A DNA stretch of 64,000 nucleotides. Origin: Actinomycetospora lemnae. Its GTDB lineage: Bacteria > Actinomycetota > Actinomycetes > Mycobacteriales > Pseudonocardiaceae. The translations under genes and the position numbers were made by a program. Where the stretch lies: positions 186,001 through 250,000 of the forward strand of contig NZ_JAQZAO010000009.1 in assembly GCF_028737315.1 (NCBI RefSeq). The letters run 5' to 3'. Below the pieces are notes generated by a model, which was given only the letters and a program-made list of their open reading frames with translations, did no database searches and was not told the DNA's origin. Each line of letters begins with the position of its first letter. Position 1 is the first letter of the stretch. Positions 8,365-16,357 of this stretch are shown in pieces.

Positions 8365-8550
8365 ATGGACGACGAACGCCGGTCCAGCACTGCTGTGCGG
8401 GAGTTCTTCGACTCGCACGCCGGCGCCGGCGCCGGGGACGAGATGCACGGGAGCTTCGACGACGAGAAGGTCGTCGACGCCCTCGCCACACGCTGCGAGC
8501 TCGGTCCGGACGCGCACGTCCTGGACGTCGGCACCGGCTTCGTCGGTACA
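8365..8550 (+). pseudogene. methyltransferase truncated after SAM motif I
   Basis: The gene begins normally (AGGAGAG, then ATG at 8365, two bases after the MFS stop) and encodes about 60 family-like residues ending in HVLDVGTGFV, the SAM-binding loop. Similarity then stops and the frame runs antisense through the following GNAT gene. The rest of the methyltransferase is missing, so this is a recombination breakpoint at about 8540-8550. It marks the right edge of the arsenic/sulfur island. Any product read through the frame would be chimeric nonsense. Confidence 0.75.
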
Positions 8551-8565
8551 ACGCCTGAAACCGGC

Positions 8566-9201
8566 TCACCGCTCGATGTCGGGGTTCGAGGGCAGCCGCA
8601 ACGTGGCAGTCGTCGTGGTCCCGGAGACCTCGGTGTGCACGGACCCGAAGTGGCGCAGGAGTCTGAGCAGAGCGGAGTTCTCGGTGAGGACTTCGGCGCT
8701 GATCGTGGTGACGTCCTCCTGGCGGGCCCGGGTCAGGAGGAGGCGCAGGAGCTGGAACCCGACGCCGCGCCGCTGCCAGTCGTCGGCGACGGCGATGGCG
8801 AGCTCGGCGCTTGCCGGGTCGGTGTCGCTGCGGATGAAGCGGGCGATGCCCACACCCTGCCCCGTCTCGGGAGCGACGGCCCCCAGCGCCTCGTGGTCAC
8901 GGTGGTCGACCTGGGTGAAGAAGCGCAGCTGCTGGGGCGAGAGCTGCGGCAGGACGGTGAAGAACCTCTGGTAGGCGCTGGACTCGCTCAGTGACTGATA
9001 ACCGGCCGCGAGCTCTTCGGCGTCACCGGGCTCGACGCTGCGCACCAGCACGCTGGTCCCGTCGGAGAGCGCCACGTTCTCCCACACCGACGGGGTCGAG
9101 CGGTCACCGTCACCTGCCTCGGCGACGTCGCCACCGTCGGTCGCCGATCGGTCGCGGGCGGGCACCCGCCCATCGTGGTGGTTACCGGCACGGATCGGCA
9201 C
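8566..9201 (-). CDS. GNAT-family acetyltransferase
   Basis: The C-terminal 150 residues have the GNAT core: a LSDGTSVLVRSVEPGDAEELAAG start, GIARFIRS, the acceptor strand AELAIAVADDWQRRGVGFQLL with the acetyl-CoA loop (QRRGVG), and a final AEVLTENSALLRLLRHFG. The protein resembles the stand-alone GNAT domain that is fused to large CoA-ligase-type protein acetyltransferases. The start is uncertain: GTG 9201 gives 211 residues, and the first ~55 look disordered. The much longer open frame upstream is antisense-type shadow of the channel gene. Confidence 0.8.
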   Translation of the reverse strand: MPIRAGNHHDGRVPARDRSATDGGDVAEAGDGDRSTPSVWENVALSDGTSVLVRSVEPGDAEELAAGYQSLSESSAYQRFFTVLPQLSPQQLRFFTQVDHRDHEALGAVAPETGQGVGIARFIRSDTDPASAELAIAVADDWQRRGVGFQLLRLLLTRARQEDVTTISAEVLTENSALLRLLRHFGSVHTEVSGTTTTATLRLPSNPDIER

Positions 9202-9257
9202 CCCCCGAGAGAACTCCTCGATCCTGTGGGGTGTGCGGTCCGGCGCCGGACGGGCGG

Positions 9258-10667
9258 TCAGCTCGCCGCATCGAGCTCCTCCGGGGGGAGCACGAAGGGC
9301 TCGATCTCGCCGGTCTCGCCGACGAGGTACATGGTCCCCTGGTGGGGAAACGCTTCGCGCACGTCGTAGCCCACGACGTCGGCCGCGAGTGCGCTGCCCG
9401 CGATGCGGTACACGTCGCGGACCACTCCGATGTGGAACAACGACTGGACCTCGCTGGTAGCGTCGCCGTCGCCGGCGCGCAGCGCGATGTGCAGGCTGCC
9501 GTGCAGTCGGCGGGCCGCCACCGCCACCGCGATGTTCTCCACGTCGTCCGAGGTCACGGCGGCGAGGGCGCGCGCCGTGCGGATCGACAGTCGCCGCAGC
9601 GTCCGGTGGTCGGACCCGTCCCCGATCACCACGGGCAGGCGCCGGTCCTTCGCCCGCGCGATGTTCTTGGCGTCCGGGTCCCGCTCGACGGCGACGACCG
9701 GCACGCCCAGGTCGCGCAGCAGCTCGCACAACCGCTGGCCGACCTGGCCGAGGCCGACCACGACGACGTGATCGCGCCGAGGGACCGCTGAGCGCCCGAA
9801 GGCCCCGGTCAGACGTGGATCGAGCAGGCGGTTCACGAGGCCGGCGGTGAGCACCGCGGTGAAGCCCAGGGCGAGCAGCATCGCCGCCGTCGAGAACAGC
9901 TTGAATCCGGCTCCGCTGCCGTCGGCGAATGGGCTGGGCCCCACTGTCACGGTCACCTTGGCCGCCACGTAGAGGGCATCGACCAGGGACACGCCCTTGG
10001 CGACGACGGTCACGACCGTCTCGAGCGCGAGGACCGCGAGGAACCCGACGAGGCCGTACACGAGGATGCGGGCACTGGCGTCGAACGGACGCAGCAGGGC
10101 CTCGAGGTTCGCCGCCACCTTCTGCGCCGGCCCGGGCGTGCTCCACGTCCGCGAGACCCGGTGTGGCCCCCGCTCGCTGGTGCCGACACCGACCCCGTAG
10201 GCGTCGGCGGCCGCGTCCGCGCTGGACGGGCCGCGGATCAACGACAACAGCCCGGGGTCCAGGCACGGTCCGGCCAGGGCCGGCGCGACGATCTGGGCCA
10301 TCGAGAGGACCCGCACATTGGCCATGGTGTCCTGCAGCTCCGCCGCGACGTGCCGGTCGAAGATCGTCACCAGGGTCGCCAGCCCCGGCCGGACGTGTGC
10401 GACGACGAGGGCGCGGCGCAGCGCCACGTGGTCGAGACGCGAGATCACCACCACGCGGTCGACCCGGTCATCGAGCGCGTCGCGGATCTCGCGGTCGGTC
10501 GGCTCCTCCGACCGACTCACGACCGCCCCGGCGGACGACAGCGCCCGCGCGGTGGCGTCCGCCAGGTGCCCGGCGCCGATCAGCAGGACGCGGGGCGTCC
10601 CGGAGCCGGACTTGGTCTGCCCCGCCGCGGCCGGACCGGCGGGGACGGCCTCGTGCCCGCCGCTCAC
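9258..10667 (-). CDS. TrkA/RCK-type ion channel with two NAD-binding domains
   Basis: The 469-residue protein has an N-terminal Rossmann domain (VLLIGAGHLADATA, residues ~27-150), a two-helix membrane pore (~185-275), and a second Rossmann RCK domain (HVVVVGLGQVGQRLCELL, ~300-415). The order is that of RCK-gated potassium channels with duplicated TrkA-N domains. The pore loop reads VTVTVGPSPFAD where canonical potassium channels have TVGYGD. The GTG start overlaps the preceding stop (GTGA), tying it to the 104-residue protein and the sigma factor upstream. Ion specificity is therefore open. Confidence 0.8.
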   Translation of the reverse strand: MSGGHEAVPAGPAAAGQTKSGSGTPRVLLIGAGHLADATARALSSAGAVVSRSEEPTDREIRDALDDRVDRVVVISRLDHVALRRALVVAHVRPGLATLVTIFDRHVAAELQDTMANVRVLSMAQIVAPALAGPCLDPGLLSLIRGPSSADAAADAYGVGVGTSERGPHRVSRTWSTPGPAQKVAANLEALLRPFDASARILVYGLVGFLAVLALETVVTVVAKGVSLVDALYVAAKVTVTVGPSPFADGSGAGFKLFSTAAMLLALGFTAVLTAGLVNRLLDPRLTGAFGRSAVPRRDHVVVVGLGQVGQRLCELLRDLGVPVVAVERDPDAKNIARAKDRRLPVVIGDGSDHRTLRRLSIRTARALAAVTSDDVENIAVAVAARRLHGSLHIALRAGDGDATSEVQSLFHIGVVRDVYRIAGSALAADVVGYDVREAFPHQGTMYLVGETGEIEPFVLPPEELDAAS

Positions 10668-10978
10668 GGGGCGTCGGTGACGAGCAGGACGAACCCCACG
10701 GACCCCGGCGACTGGATCTGTTCGGGCGGCTCCAGGGCGTCCGGCGGCAAGGAGGTCCCGCCCCGGCCGGCCAGGTCATCCCGTTCCTGCTCCTCGCCAC
10801 GCATGGTCCAGGGTTGCCGGTCGCACCCCCACGCCAACCGCCCGGGCGCCACGTGCTCGCGCGGTGCCCCTGCGACGACCCACCGGGCCACCGCCCTCTG
10901 TCGTCGTGCGCCGGCCCGGGCCCTCGTGGGACGAGTACGGGACGAAGGCGTGGCGGCCGGCCGGTGCCGCGCGGTCAT
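10664..10978 (-). CDS. 104-residue protein coupled between sigma factor and channel
   Basis: The ATG at 10978 overlaps the sigma-factor stop (ATGA), and the TGA at 10664 overlaps the channel GTG (GTGA). Overlap at both ends is strong evidence that the frame is translated. The N-terminal 40 residues are Arg/Ala-rich; the C-terminal half (EQERDDLAGRGGTSLPPDAL, then EPPEQIQSPGSVGFVLL) is of normal composition. I see no membrane segment and recognise no family. It could be a regulator linking the sigma factor and channel, but that is inference. Confidence 0.55.
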   Translation of the reverse strand: MTARHRPAATPSSRTRPTRARAGARRQRAVARWVVAGAPREHVAPGRLAWGCDRQPWTMRGEEQERDDLAGRGGTSLPPDALEPPEQIQSPGSVGFVLLVTDAP

Positions 10979-11622
10979 CCGGCTCCGCCGGAGGCGAGGG
11001 CGGGCCGTGTCGCGCGGCCGGCCCAGGTCGCGGCGGGCAGCGCCGCACGCAGGTGGGCCCGGGCGCGGTGGAGGAGGACCCGCTGGTTGCCCGACGTGAT
11101 GCCGAGGCGGGCGCAGACCTCGGACGCCGTGCATCCATCGAGGTCGCGCAGGACGAAGACGGCGCGCTGTCGTGTCGGGAGGAGATCGAGCGCGTCCCCG
11201 ACCGCGGCGAACGTCTCCGCCGCGACCACCGACGTCTCCGGGGTGACCGCCACGGGCTCGAGGAGCGGCTCCCAGGCGACCGCCTCGCCGGGGACGCAGC
11301 TGAGAGCGAGGGTGCGGTGCTCACGCTGAGCCCGAGTGCGGGCGGTGTTGAGCAGGATGCGCAGGAGCCAGGTCTTGAACGACGACCGGCCCTCGAAGGC
11401 GTCGATGCCCGTGAGCACCGAGCACCAGGTGTCCTGGACGACCTCCTCGGTCACCGCCTGGTTGGGCAGGTGGGGCCGCGCCAGGCGGAGCATCAACGGG
11501 GTGTAGCGACGGACGAGAGCGACGTAGGCGGCCTCCTGCCGGGCCCGCAACGACTCGAGGAGCTCGGCATCCGCGTCGGGCGCGCGCTCGGTCGGTGCGA
11601 CGCAGGTCGTGGCGGCGGGCAT
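10975..11622 (-). CDS. ECF-type RNA polymerase sigma factor
   Basis: The 215-residue protein contains sigma region 2 (VALVRRYTPLMLRLARPHLP, then TEEVVQDTWCSVLTGIDAF and FKTWLLRILLNTARTR) and region 4 (DLLPTRQRAVFVLRDLDGCT, then SEVCARLGITSGNQRVLLHR). I chose ATG 11622 because GGAGG sits five bases upstream; the frame is open to 11757. There is no classical anti-sigma gene beside it; instead it is coupled to a 104-residue protein and a channel. A perfect 14-bp dyad lies 80 bases upstream. Confidence 0.9.
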   Translation of the reverse strand: MPAATTCVAPTERAPDADAELLESLRARQEAAYVALVRRYTPLMLRLARPHLPNQAVTEEVVQDTWCSVLTGIDAFEGRSSFKTWLLRILLNTARTRAQREHRTLALSCVPGEAVAWEPLLEPVAVTPETSVVAAETFAAVGDALDLLPTRQRAVFVLRDLDGCTASEVCARLGITSGNQRVLLHRARAHLRAALPAATWAGRATRPALASGGAG

Positions 11623-11701
11623 CCGGACCTCCGGGGCGGGACGGTGTTGCGCAGGCCACGCTCCCGCCGACGCACGAGGCCGGTCAGCACCCGGCGACCC
11701 G

Positions 11702-11715
11702 TTCACCCGGGTGAA
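11702..11715. promoter_or_regulatory. perfect 14-bp palindrome in the divergent promoter region
   Basis: TTCACCCGGGTGAA is a perfect dyad between the sigma-factor gene and the divergent 78-residue gene. Its position suits a repressor operator serving both. No candidate binding protein can be named. Confidence 0.4.
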
Positions 11716-11790
11716 ACCGGGCAGGGTGAGCGTCGATCCGTCACCCCCCGAGCACACTGAGTTCGTCGGAGAGCTCGACCGCGGGGAGGC

Positions 11791-12027
11791 ATGGTGACGA
11801 CCGTCGTCAGGTTCCGTGTCCGCGAGCGCTTGAGCGCTCGCTTCGCCTCCGCCATCGACGGGGTCTGCCTCGCCCCGGGCAGCGGCGGGCGTGAGCTGGT
11901 CGGGGAGCTACCGGACGCGTCCGCCGTGTACGGAGTGATCGACAGGCTCCGGGACCTGGGGCTCGAGTTGACCGGGGTCGAGGTCGAGCCGTCCGCGACG
12001 CCCCGGTCTCAGAGCAGCCCGAGCTGA
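11791..12027 (+). CDS. small conserved-type hypothetical protein (78 aa)
   Basis: The ATG at 11791 has GGGGAGG just upstream. The protein begins VVRFRVRERLSARFASAIDG and has the alternating pattern of a small alpha/beta fold: a beta strand, amphipathic helix, strand (GRELVGELPD), helix (SAVYGVIDRLRDLGLEL) and a last strand (TGVEVEP). Small proteins of this layout are frequent in actinobacteria beside stress regulators. Its 3' end overlaps the tail of the convergent LAL gene by 19 bases. Function unknown. Confidence 0.6.
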   Translation: MVTTVVRFRVRERLSARFASAIDGVCLAPGSGGRELVGELPDASAVYGVIDRLRDLGLELTGVEVEPSATPRSQSSPS

Positions 12028-14279
12028 CGTGCACGGCGGACCGCGTCGTCGCGGGACGTGACCTCGAGCTTGCGGTAGAGCAGGCGGCTGTGCGTCTTGA
12101 CCGTGTTCACCGAGACGTGCAGGACGGCGCCGATCTCGCGGAGGGAGAGCGTTCCGGCGAGCAACGGGAGCAGCGCCGCCTCGCGCTCGCTCAACGCCGA
12201 GGCGCCGTCACCCGTCCCCGTCCCCGGCCGCGGGGCCGCGGCGCGCAGCGACCGCCGGAGGCCCGCGAGACGCTCGGGGAGCCAGCCGGGGTCCGGGCAC
12301 TCCCGCACGACCCGGCGCGCGTCGTCGAGGGCCGCGGTGCCGTCCTGTCCGAGGCCGATCCGGATCTGGGCCAGGTGGGCCAGGGCCAGGCCGATCTCGA
12401 GACGGCCGGCGCCGCGACGCGCGAGGTCGACCGCGCGGGCCGCGGCCGGTTCCGCCCGGTCGAGCTGCCCGCTCGCCGAGAGGAGGGCGGCGTGCGCCGT
12501 GTGCGGCAGGGCCGCGACGAAGTGCTCGGCGACCGCGGGCTCGACGACCTTCTCCATGGCGAGGTCGGCGGCGCGTCGGCCCTCGGCGAGATCGCCGTCG
12601 TGCAGGTGCGCGGCGGCGAGGTAGCCCAGGGCGTACATCTCGGCGAGCTGGTTGTCGGCGCCGCGGGCCGACCGCACCGCCTCGGTGAGTGCCCTGACCG
12701 CCGCCGCGGCGTCGCCCCGCCAGAACAGGCTGACGCCGAGGATGCAACGCGCCACGGTGTCGCCGAACCCGGCTCCGGCGCCGAGCTCGAGCACCCGGCG
12801 GGCGGCGGCGTGGCACGCGCCGACGTCACCGATCTTGAAGCGGTGCACGGCACGCGACAGCGCGGCGTCGCGGGCGGTGTCGGCACCGGTGGCGGCCTGC
12901 TCGGCCCGCGTGACCCAGGTGCTCGCGACGTCGAGACGACCCTGGTCGAGCAGCACCCAGGTCCTGGCCAGGCACAAGCCGGGGTCCCGTTCCACCCGCT
13001 CGGACGGCAGCATCTCGAGCCAGCGCTCGACGGTCCGCAGATGCCCCGCGTTGAAGTACGGCGTCCAGTGCGCGAGCACGAGCTCCGCCGCGGTGTCACC
13101 GTCGCCGCCGGCGAGGAAGTGCGCGATGGCCTCCGGCACGTCCCCCGACTCCCGCAACCAGCGGGCGGCCCGCCGGTGGAGCTCCGGGATGCGCTCGGGG
13201 TCGGAGAGGCCCAGCTCGTGGCGCAGCAGGTCGCCGAAGAGCCGGTGGTAGCGGAACCACTCCTGCCGGTCGTCGAGCGCCACCAGGAAGCCGTTGGTCC
13301 GCTCGAGGTGCGTGAGCACGGCGGCGCTGTCCGCGCGGCCCGTCACCGCGGCGCACAGGTCCGGCGTCATCCGGGTGAGGATCGAGGTCTGGGTCAGGAA
13401 GCGCCGCAGGTCGTCGGGCTGGCCGGCGAGGAGCTCGGAGCCGAGGTAGTCCAGCACGTAACGGTCGGTCCCGGCGAAGGCGGCGACCGAGGCGGCGCGG
13501 TCGTCCCGACCCTGCAGGGACAGGCCGGCGAGGTACAGCCCGGCCGCCCACCCCTCGGTGCGCCGGCCCAGGCGTGCCACGTCCTCCTCGCCGAGGTCGA
13601 GCGCCAGCTCGCCGTTGAGGAGCTCGCCGGCCTCGGCCCCGGTGAACGCCAGCTCCGCAGCGCGGATCTCCGCGAGTTCGCCCGCGGCGCGGAGCCGACC
13701 GATGGGCAGGGGTGGGTCGCTGCGCGTGGCGACGACCAGCCGCAGGCCTGCCCCCACCCGGCGCAGGAGGTAACCCAGGGTGCGGTGGACCTCCGGGTCG
13801 GACACCACGTGGTAGTCGTCGAGGACCAGTGCCACCGGCTCGTCGAGGCCGACCAGCTCGTTGATCAACGACGGCAGCACGGCCTCGGTGAGTGACGGGC
13901 TGCGCGTCGCCAGCGCCTGCAGCGCCTGCTCGCCGAGCCCGGGCACGACCGCGCGCAGCGCGGCCACGACGTAGCGCCAGAAGCGGTTCGGGTCGCCCTC
14001 CTCGCGGTCGAGGGACAACCAGGCGACGGCTCGGCTGCCCGCGTGGTACCAGTCGCTGAGCAGGACGGTCTTGCCCCAGCCGGGTGGGGCGACGACGAGC
14101 GTCAGCGGGTGGTCCGCGACCCCGTCGAGCAGGTGCACGAGACGGGGGCGGTGGACCAGCGAGCGGCGCCTCGGGGCGCGCAGCTTCGTCGCGAGCAGCC
14201 AGGTGTCACCGAGCGCCTCGGCCTGGCCCGGCGCCGTCACCTCCGGTGCCTGGTCGTCCCGCACGCCCTCAGGGTGCAC
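12009..14279 (-). CDS. LAL/MalT-type LuxR transcriptional regulator
   Basis: The 756-residue protein has an N-terminal STAND ATPase with Walker A VVAPPGWGKTVLL (~residue 65) and Walker B VALVLDDYHV. A long helical TPR-like region follows, and the end is a LuxR helix-turn-helix (LSEREAALLPLLAGTLSLRE, then NTVKTHSRLLYRKLEV). This is the size and order of MalT-type activators that sense a small inducer. It reads towards the sigma operon. The next gene upstream is a GH15 glycosidase, so an oligosaccharide signal is possible but unproven. The GTG start at 14279 is uncertain by a few codons. Confidence 0.9.
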   Translation of the reverse strand: MHPEGVRDDQAPEVTAPGQAEALGDTWLLATKLRAPRRRSLVHRPRLVHLLDGVADHPLTLVVAPPGWGKTVLLSDWYHAGSRAVAWLSLDREEGDPNRFWRYVVAALRAVVPGLGEQALQALATRSPSLTEAVLPSLINELVGLDEPVALVLDDYHVVSDPEVHRTLGYLLRRVGAGLRLVVATRSDPPLPIGRLRAAGELAEIRAAELAFTGAEAGELLNGELALDLGEEDVARLGRRTEGWAAGLYLAGLSLQGRDDRAASVAAFAGTDRYVLDYLGSELLAGQPDDLRRFLTQTSILTRMTPDLCAAVTGRADSAAVLTHLERTNGFLVALDDRQEWFRYHRLFGDLLRHELGLSDPERIPELHRRAARWLRESGDVPEAIAHFLAGGDGDTAAELVLAHWTPYFNAGHLRTVERWLEMLPSERVERDPGLCLARTWVLLDQGRLDVASTWVTRAEQAATGADTARDAALSRAVHRFKIGDVGACHAAARRVLELGAGAGFGDTVARCILGVSLFWRGDAAAAVRALTEAVRSARGADNQLAEMYALGYLAAAHLHDGDLAEGRRAADLAMEKVVEPAVAEHFVAALPHTAHAALLSASGQLDRAEPAAARAVDLARRGAGRLEIGLALAHLAQIRIGLGQDGTAALDDARRVVRECPDPGWLPERLAGLRRSLRAAAPRPGTGTGDGASALSEREAALLPLLAGTLSLREIGAVLHVSVNTVKTHSRLLYRKLEVTSRDDAVRRARQLGLL

Positions 14280-14354
14280 CGGGGGTGGTATGCCCGGAAG
14301 GAACGATGGGCCCGGGCCCTCGTACCCGGACGACCGTGGTCTCCGGGGCGGCGA

Positions 14355-16214
14355 TCACCTCGGCGCGCCGGACGCGACCCGCTTCTCCGCTTCCGAGATC
14401 GCCCAGGCGGCGTTGACGAGCCCGATGTGGCTGAAGGCCTGCGGGAAGTTCCCGAGCAGCTCGCCGGTGGACTCGTCGACCTCCTCGGCGAGCAGGCCGA
14501 CGTCGTTGACGTAGGTGGCCGCGCGGTCGAACACCGCGCGGGCCCGGTCGAGCTGGTCGGCCTCGGCCAGCGCCCGGGCGAGCCAGAAGGTGCACAGCAG
14601 GAACGTGCCCTCCTCACCGGCGAGCCCGTCGACGCCGCCCTCGGTGCGGTAGCGGAAGACGAGCCCCCGCTCGTCGGTGAGCCGGTCGGCGACGGCGTCG
14701 ATGGTGGCCAGCATCCGCGGGTCGTCGGCGGGCAGGAACCCGACGATGGGCATCATCAGGTTGCTCGCGTCCAGGTCGAGCGAGCCGAACGACTGGGTGA
14801 ACGACTTCGCCGTGTCGCTCCAGCCCTGCGTCAGGATCGCCTCGCGGATCTCGCCGGCGGCGGCGCGCCAGCCCTCGACCTTCCCGGCCGCGTGCAACGG
14901 CTCGGCCAGGGCGATGGCCCGGTCCAGCGCGACCCAGCACATGAGCTTGGAGTACAGGAAGTGCCGGGGTTCGCCCCGGACCTCCCAGATGCCCTGGTCG
15001 GTCTCGTGCCAGCGCTGCGCCGCGGTGTCCGCGCAGGCCACGAGGAACTCCCTCCAGGCTCCCGCTCCCGGATGATCCGGGTTGAGCTGGTCGAAGAGCC
15101 GGTGTGCCGACCCGAGCAGCTCGCCGTAGACGTCGATCTGCCGCTGGTTCCAGGCCCCGTTGCCCACCCGGACCGGTCGCGAGTCCCGCCAGCCGGCGAG
15201 GTGGTCGAGGGTCCGCTCGGTCAGGTCGTGCTCACCGCCGATGCCGAACATGATCTGCAGGTCGGCGTCGCGCCCGCGCACCGACGCCGCCGCGCTCACC
15301 GCGAGGTAGTCGAAGAACTGGTGCGCCTCGTCGGGGCAGGCCGCCACCCACAGCGCTTCGAGGGTGAAGCACGCATCGCGGACCCAGGTGTAGCGGTAGT
15401 CCCAGTTGCGCTCGCCGCCGACACCCTCGGGCAACGAGGTCGTCGCGGCCGCCACCACCGCGCCCGTGGGCTGGTAGGTCAGCCCCTGCAGCACACGTCC
15501 GCTGTGGTGGACCAGCTCACTCCACGGTCCCTGGTAGCTCTGGTGGGCCCGGGACCAGGTGCGCCAGGCCTCGACGGTGTCGCTCAGGGCGGTGTCGAGC
15601 TCGGCGGCTCCCCAGGGCGCGGGGAAGGCCTCCGAGGTGCTGCGGTGCGCCAGGCCCAGGAGCACGCGCTCCCCGGCGTGCAGGCGCAGCACGCCGGTCG
15701 CGCGGCCGTCGGCCACCGTCAGCGGGACCGGGCAGGAGAGCACCAGCACGTCGCCGCCGCCGCGGGCCACGACGCCGCCGGGCACGACCTCGAGCAGCGG
15801 CTCGATCAACCCGTACTCGGGCCGGGGCACGTACTCGATCCCGACCTCCACGTCGCCCGCCGTGCACTCGGCGGCCCGGACCAGCAGTCGCGGCGCGGCG
15901 CTGCCCAGGGCGTGCGGGTCCGTGCTGGGGCCGGTGGCGAGCGCGTCGGTGACCACGAGCGTTCCGTCCGGTGTCGCCCACGTCGTCTCGAGCACCAGGG
16001 TCTCGTCCACGTACCGCCGGCTCGTCGTGGCGGCGTCGGCGACGGTCGGCGCGACCTCGAGGTGACCGGCTGCGTCATCGAGCAGGCGGCCGAACACCGA
16101 CGGGCTGTCGAAGCGCGGGAAGCACAACCAGTCCACGGACCCGGCCCGGCTCACGAGCGCGGCGCTGTGGCGGTCGGAAAGCAACGCGTGGTCGGCGATG
16201 GCCGTGGTGCTCAT
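14355..16214 (-). CDS. glycoside hydrolase family 15 protein (glucoamylase/trehalase-like)
   Basis: The 619-residue protein starts STTAIADHALLSDRHSAALV, the usual beginning of actinobacterial GH15 proteins, at an ATG preceded by GGGAG. The (alpha/alpha)6 barrel is visible from NWDYRYTWVRDACFTLEALW onward, with the QRQIDVYGELL segment that carries one catalytic glutamate and a later EEGTFLLCTFWLA carrying the second acid. There is no signal peptide, so it acts in the cytoplasm, probably on trehalose or alpha-1,4-glucans. A GTAACGCCCGG motif also seen before other genes here lies 53 bases upstream. Confidence 0.9.
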   Translation of the reverse strand: MSTTAIADHALLSDRHSAALVSRAGSVDWLCFPRFDSPSVFGRLLDDAAGHLEVAPTVADAATTSRRYVDETLVLETTWATPDGTLVVTDALATGPSTDPHALGSAAPRLLVRAAECTAGDVEVGIEYVPRPEYGLIEPLLEVVPGGVVARGGGDVLVLSCPVPLTVADGRATGVLRLHAGERVLLGLAHRSTSEAFPAPWGAAELDTALSDTVEAWRTWSRAHQSYQGPWSELVHHSGRVLQGLTYQPTGAVVAAATTSLPEGVGGERNWDYRYTWVRDACFTLEALWVAACPDEAHQFFDYLAVSAAASVRGRDADLQIMFGIGGEHDLTERTLDHLAGWRDSRPVRVGNGAWNQRQIDVYGELLGSAHRLFDQLNPDHPGAGAWREFLVACADTAAQRWHETDQGIWEVRGEPRHFLYSKLMCWVALDRAIALAEPLHAAGKVEGWRAAAGEIREAILTQGWSDTAKSFTQSFGSLDLDASNLMMPIVGFLPADDPRMLATIDAVADRLTDERGLVFRYRTEGGVDGLAGEEGTFLLCTFWLARALAEADQLDRARAVFDRAATYVNDVGLLAEEVDESTGELLGNFPQAFSHIGLVNAAWAISEAEKRVASGAPR

Positions 16215-16357
16215 GGCGTCTCCCGGGGTCGAGGGCGGTGTGCCGCAGACCCGTGGACCCGTCCGGGCGTTACACCTCCGGCGCCGCGGGGTGCCGCGCC
16301 GCTCGTTCACCCGACCGGAGGTACAGCGCGTCAGGGTTCCCCCAGAACCATGACGCC

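Noticed and set aside
9202-10266. N-terminal 350-codon extension of the GNAT gene
   Set aside because: It lies over the channel gene in another frame with shadow composition; the GNAT domain begins only after about 9100.
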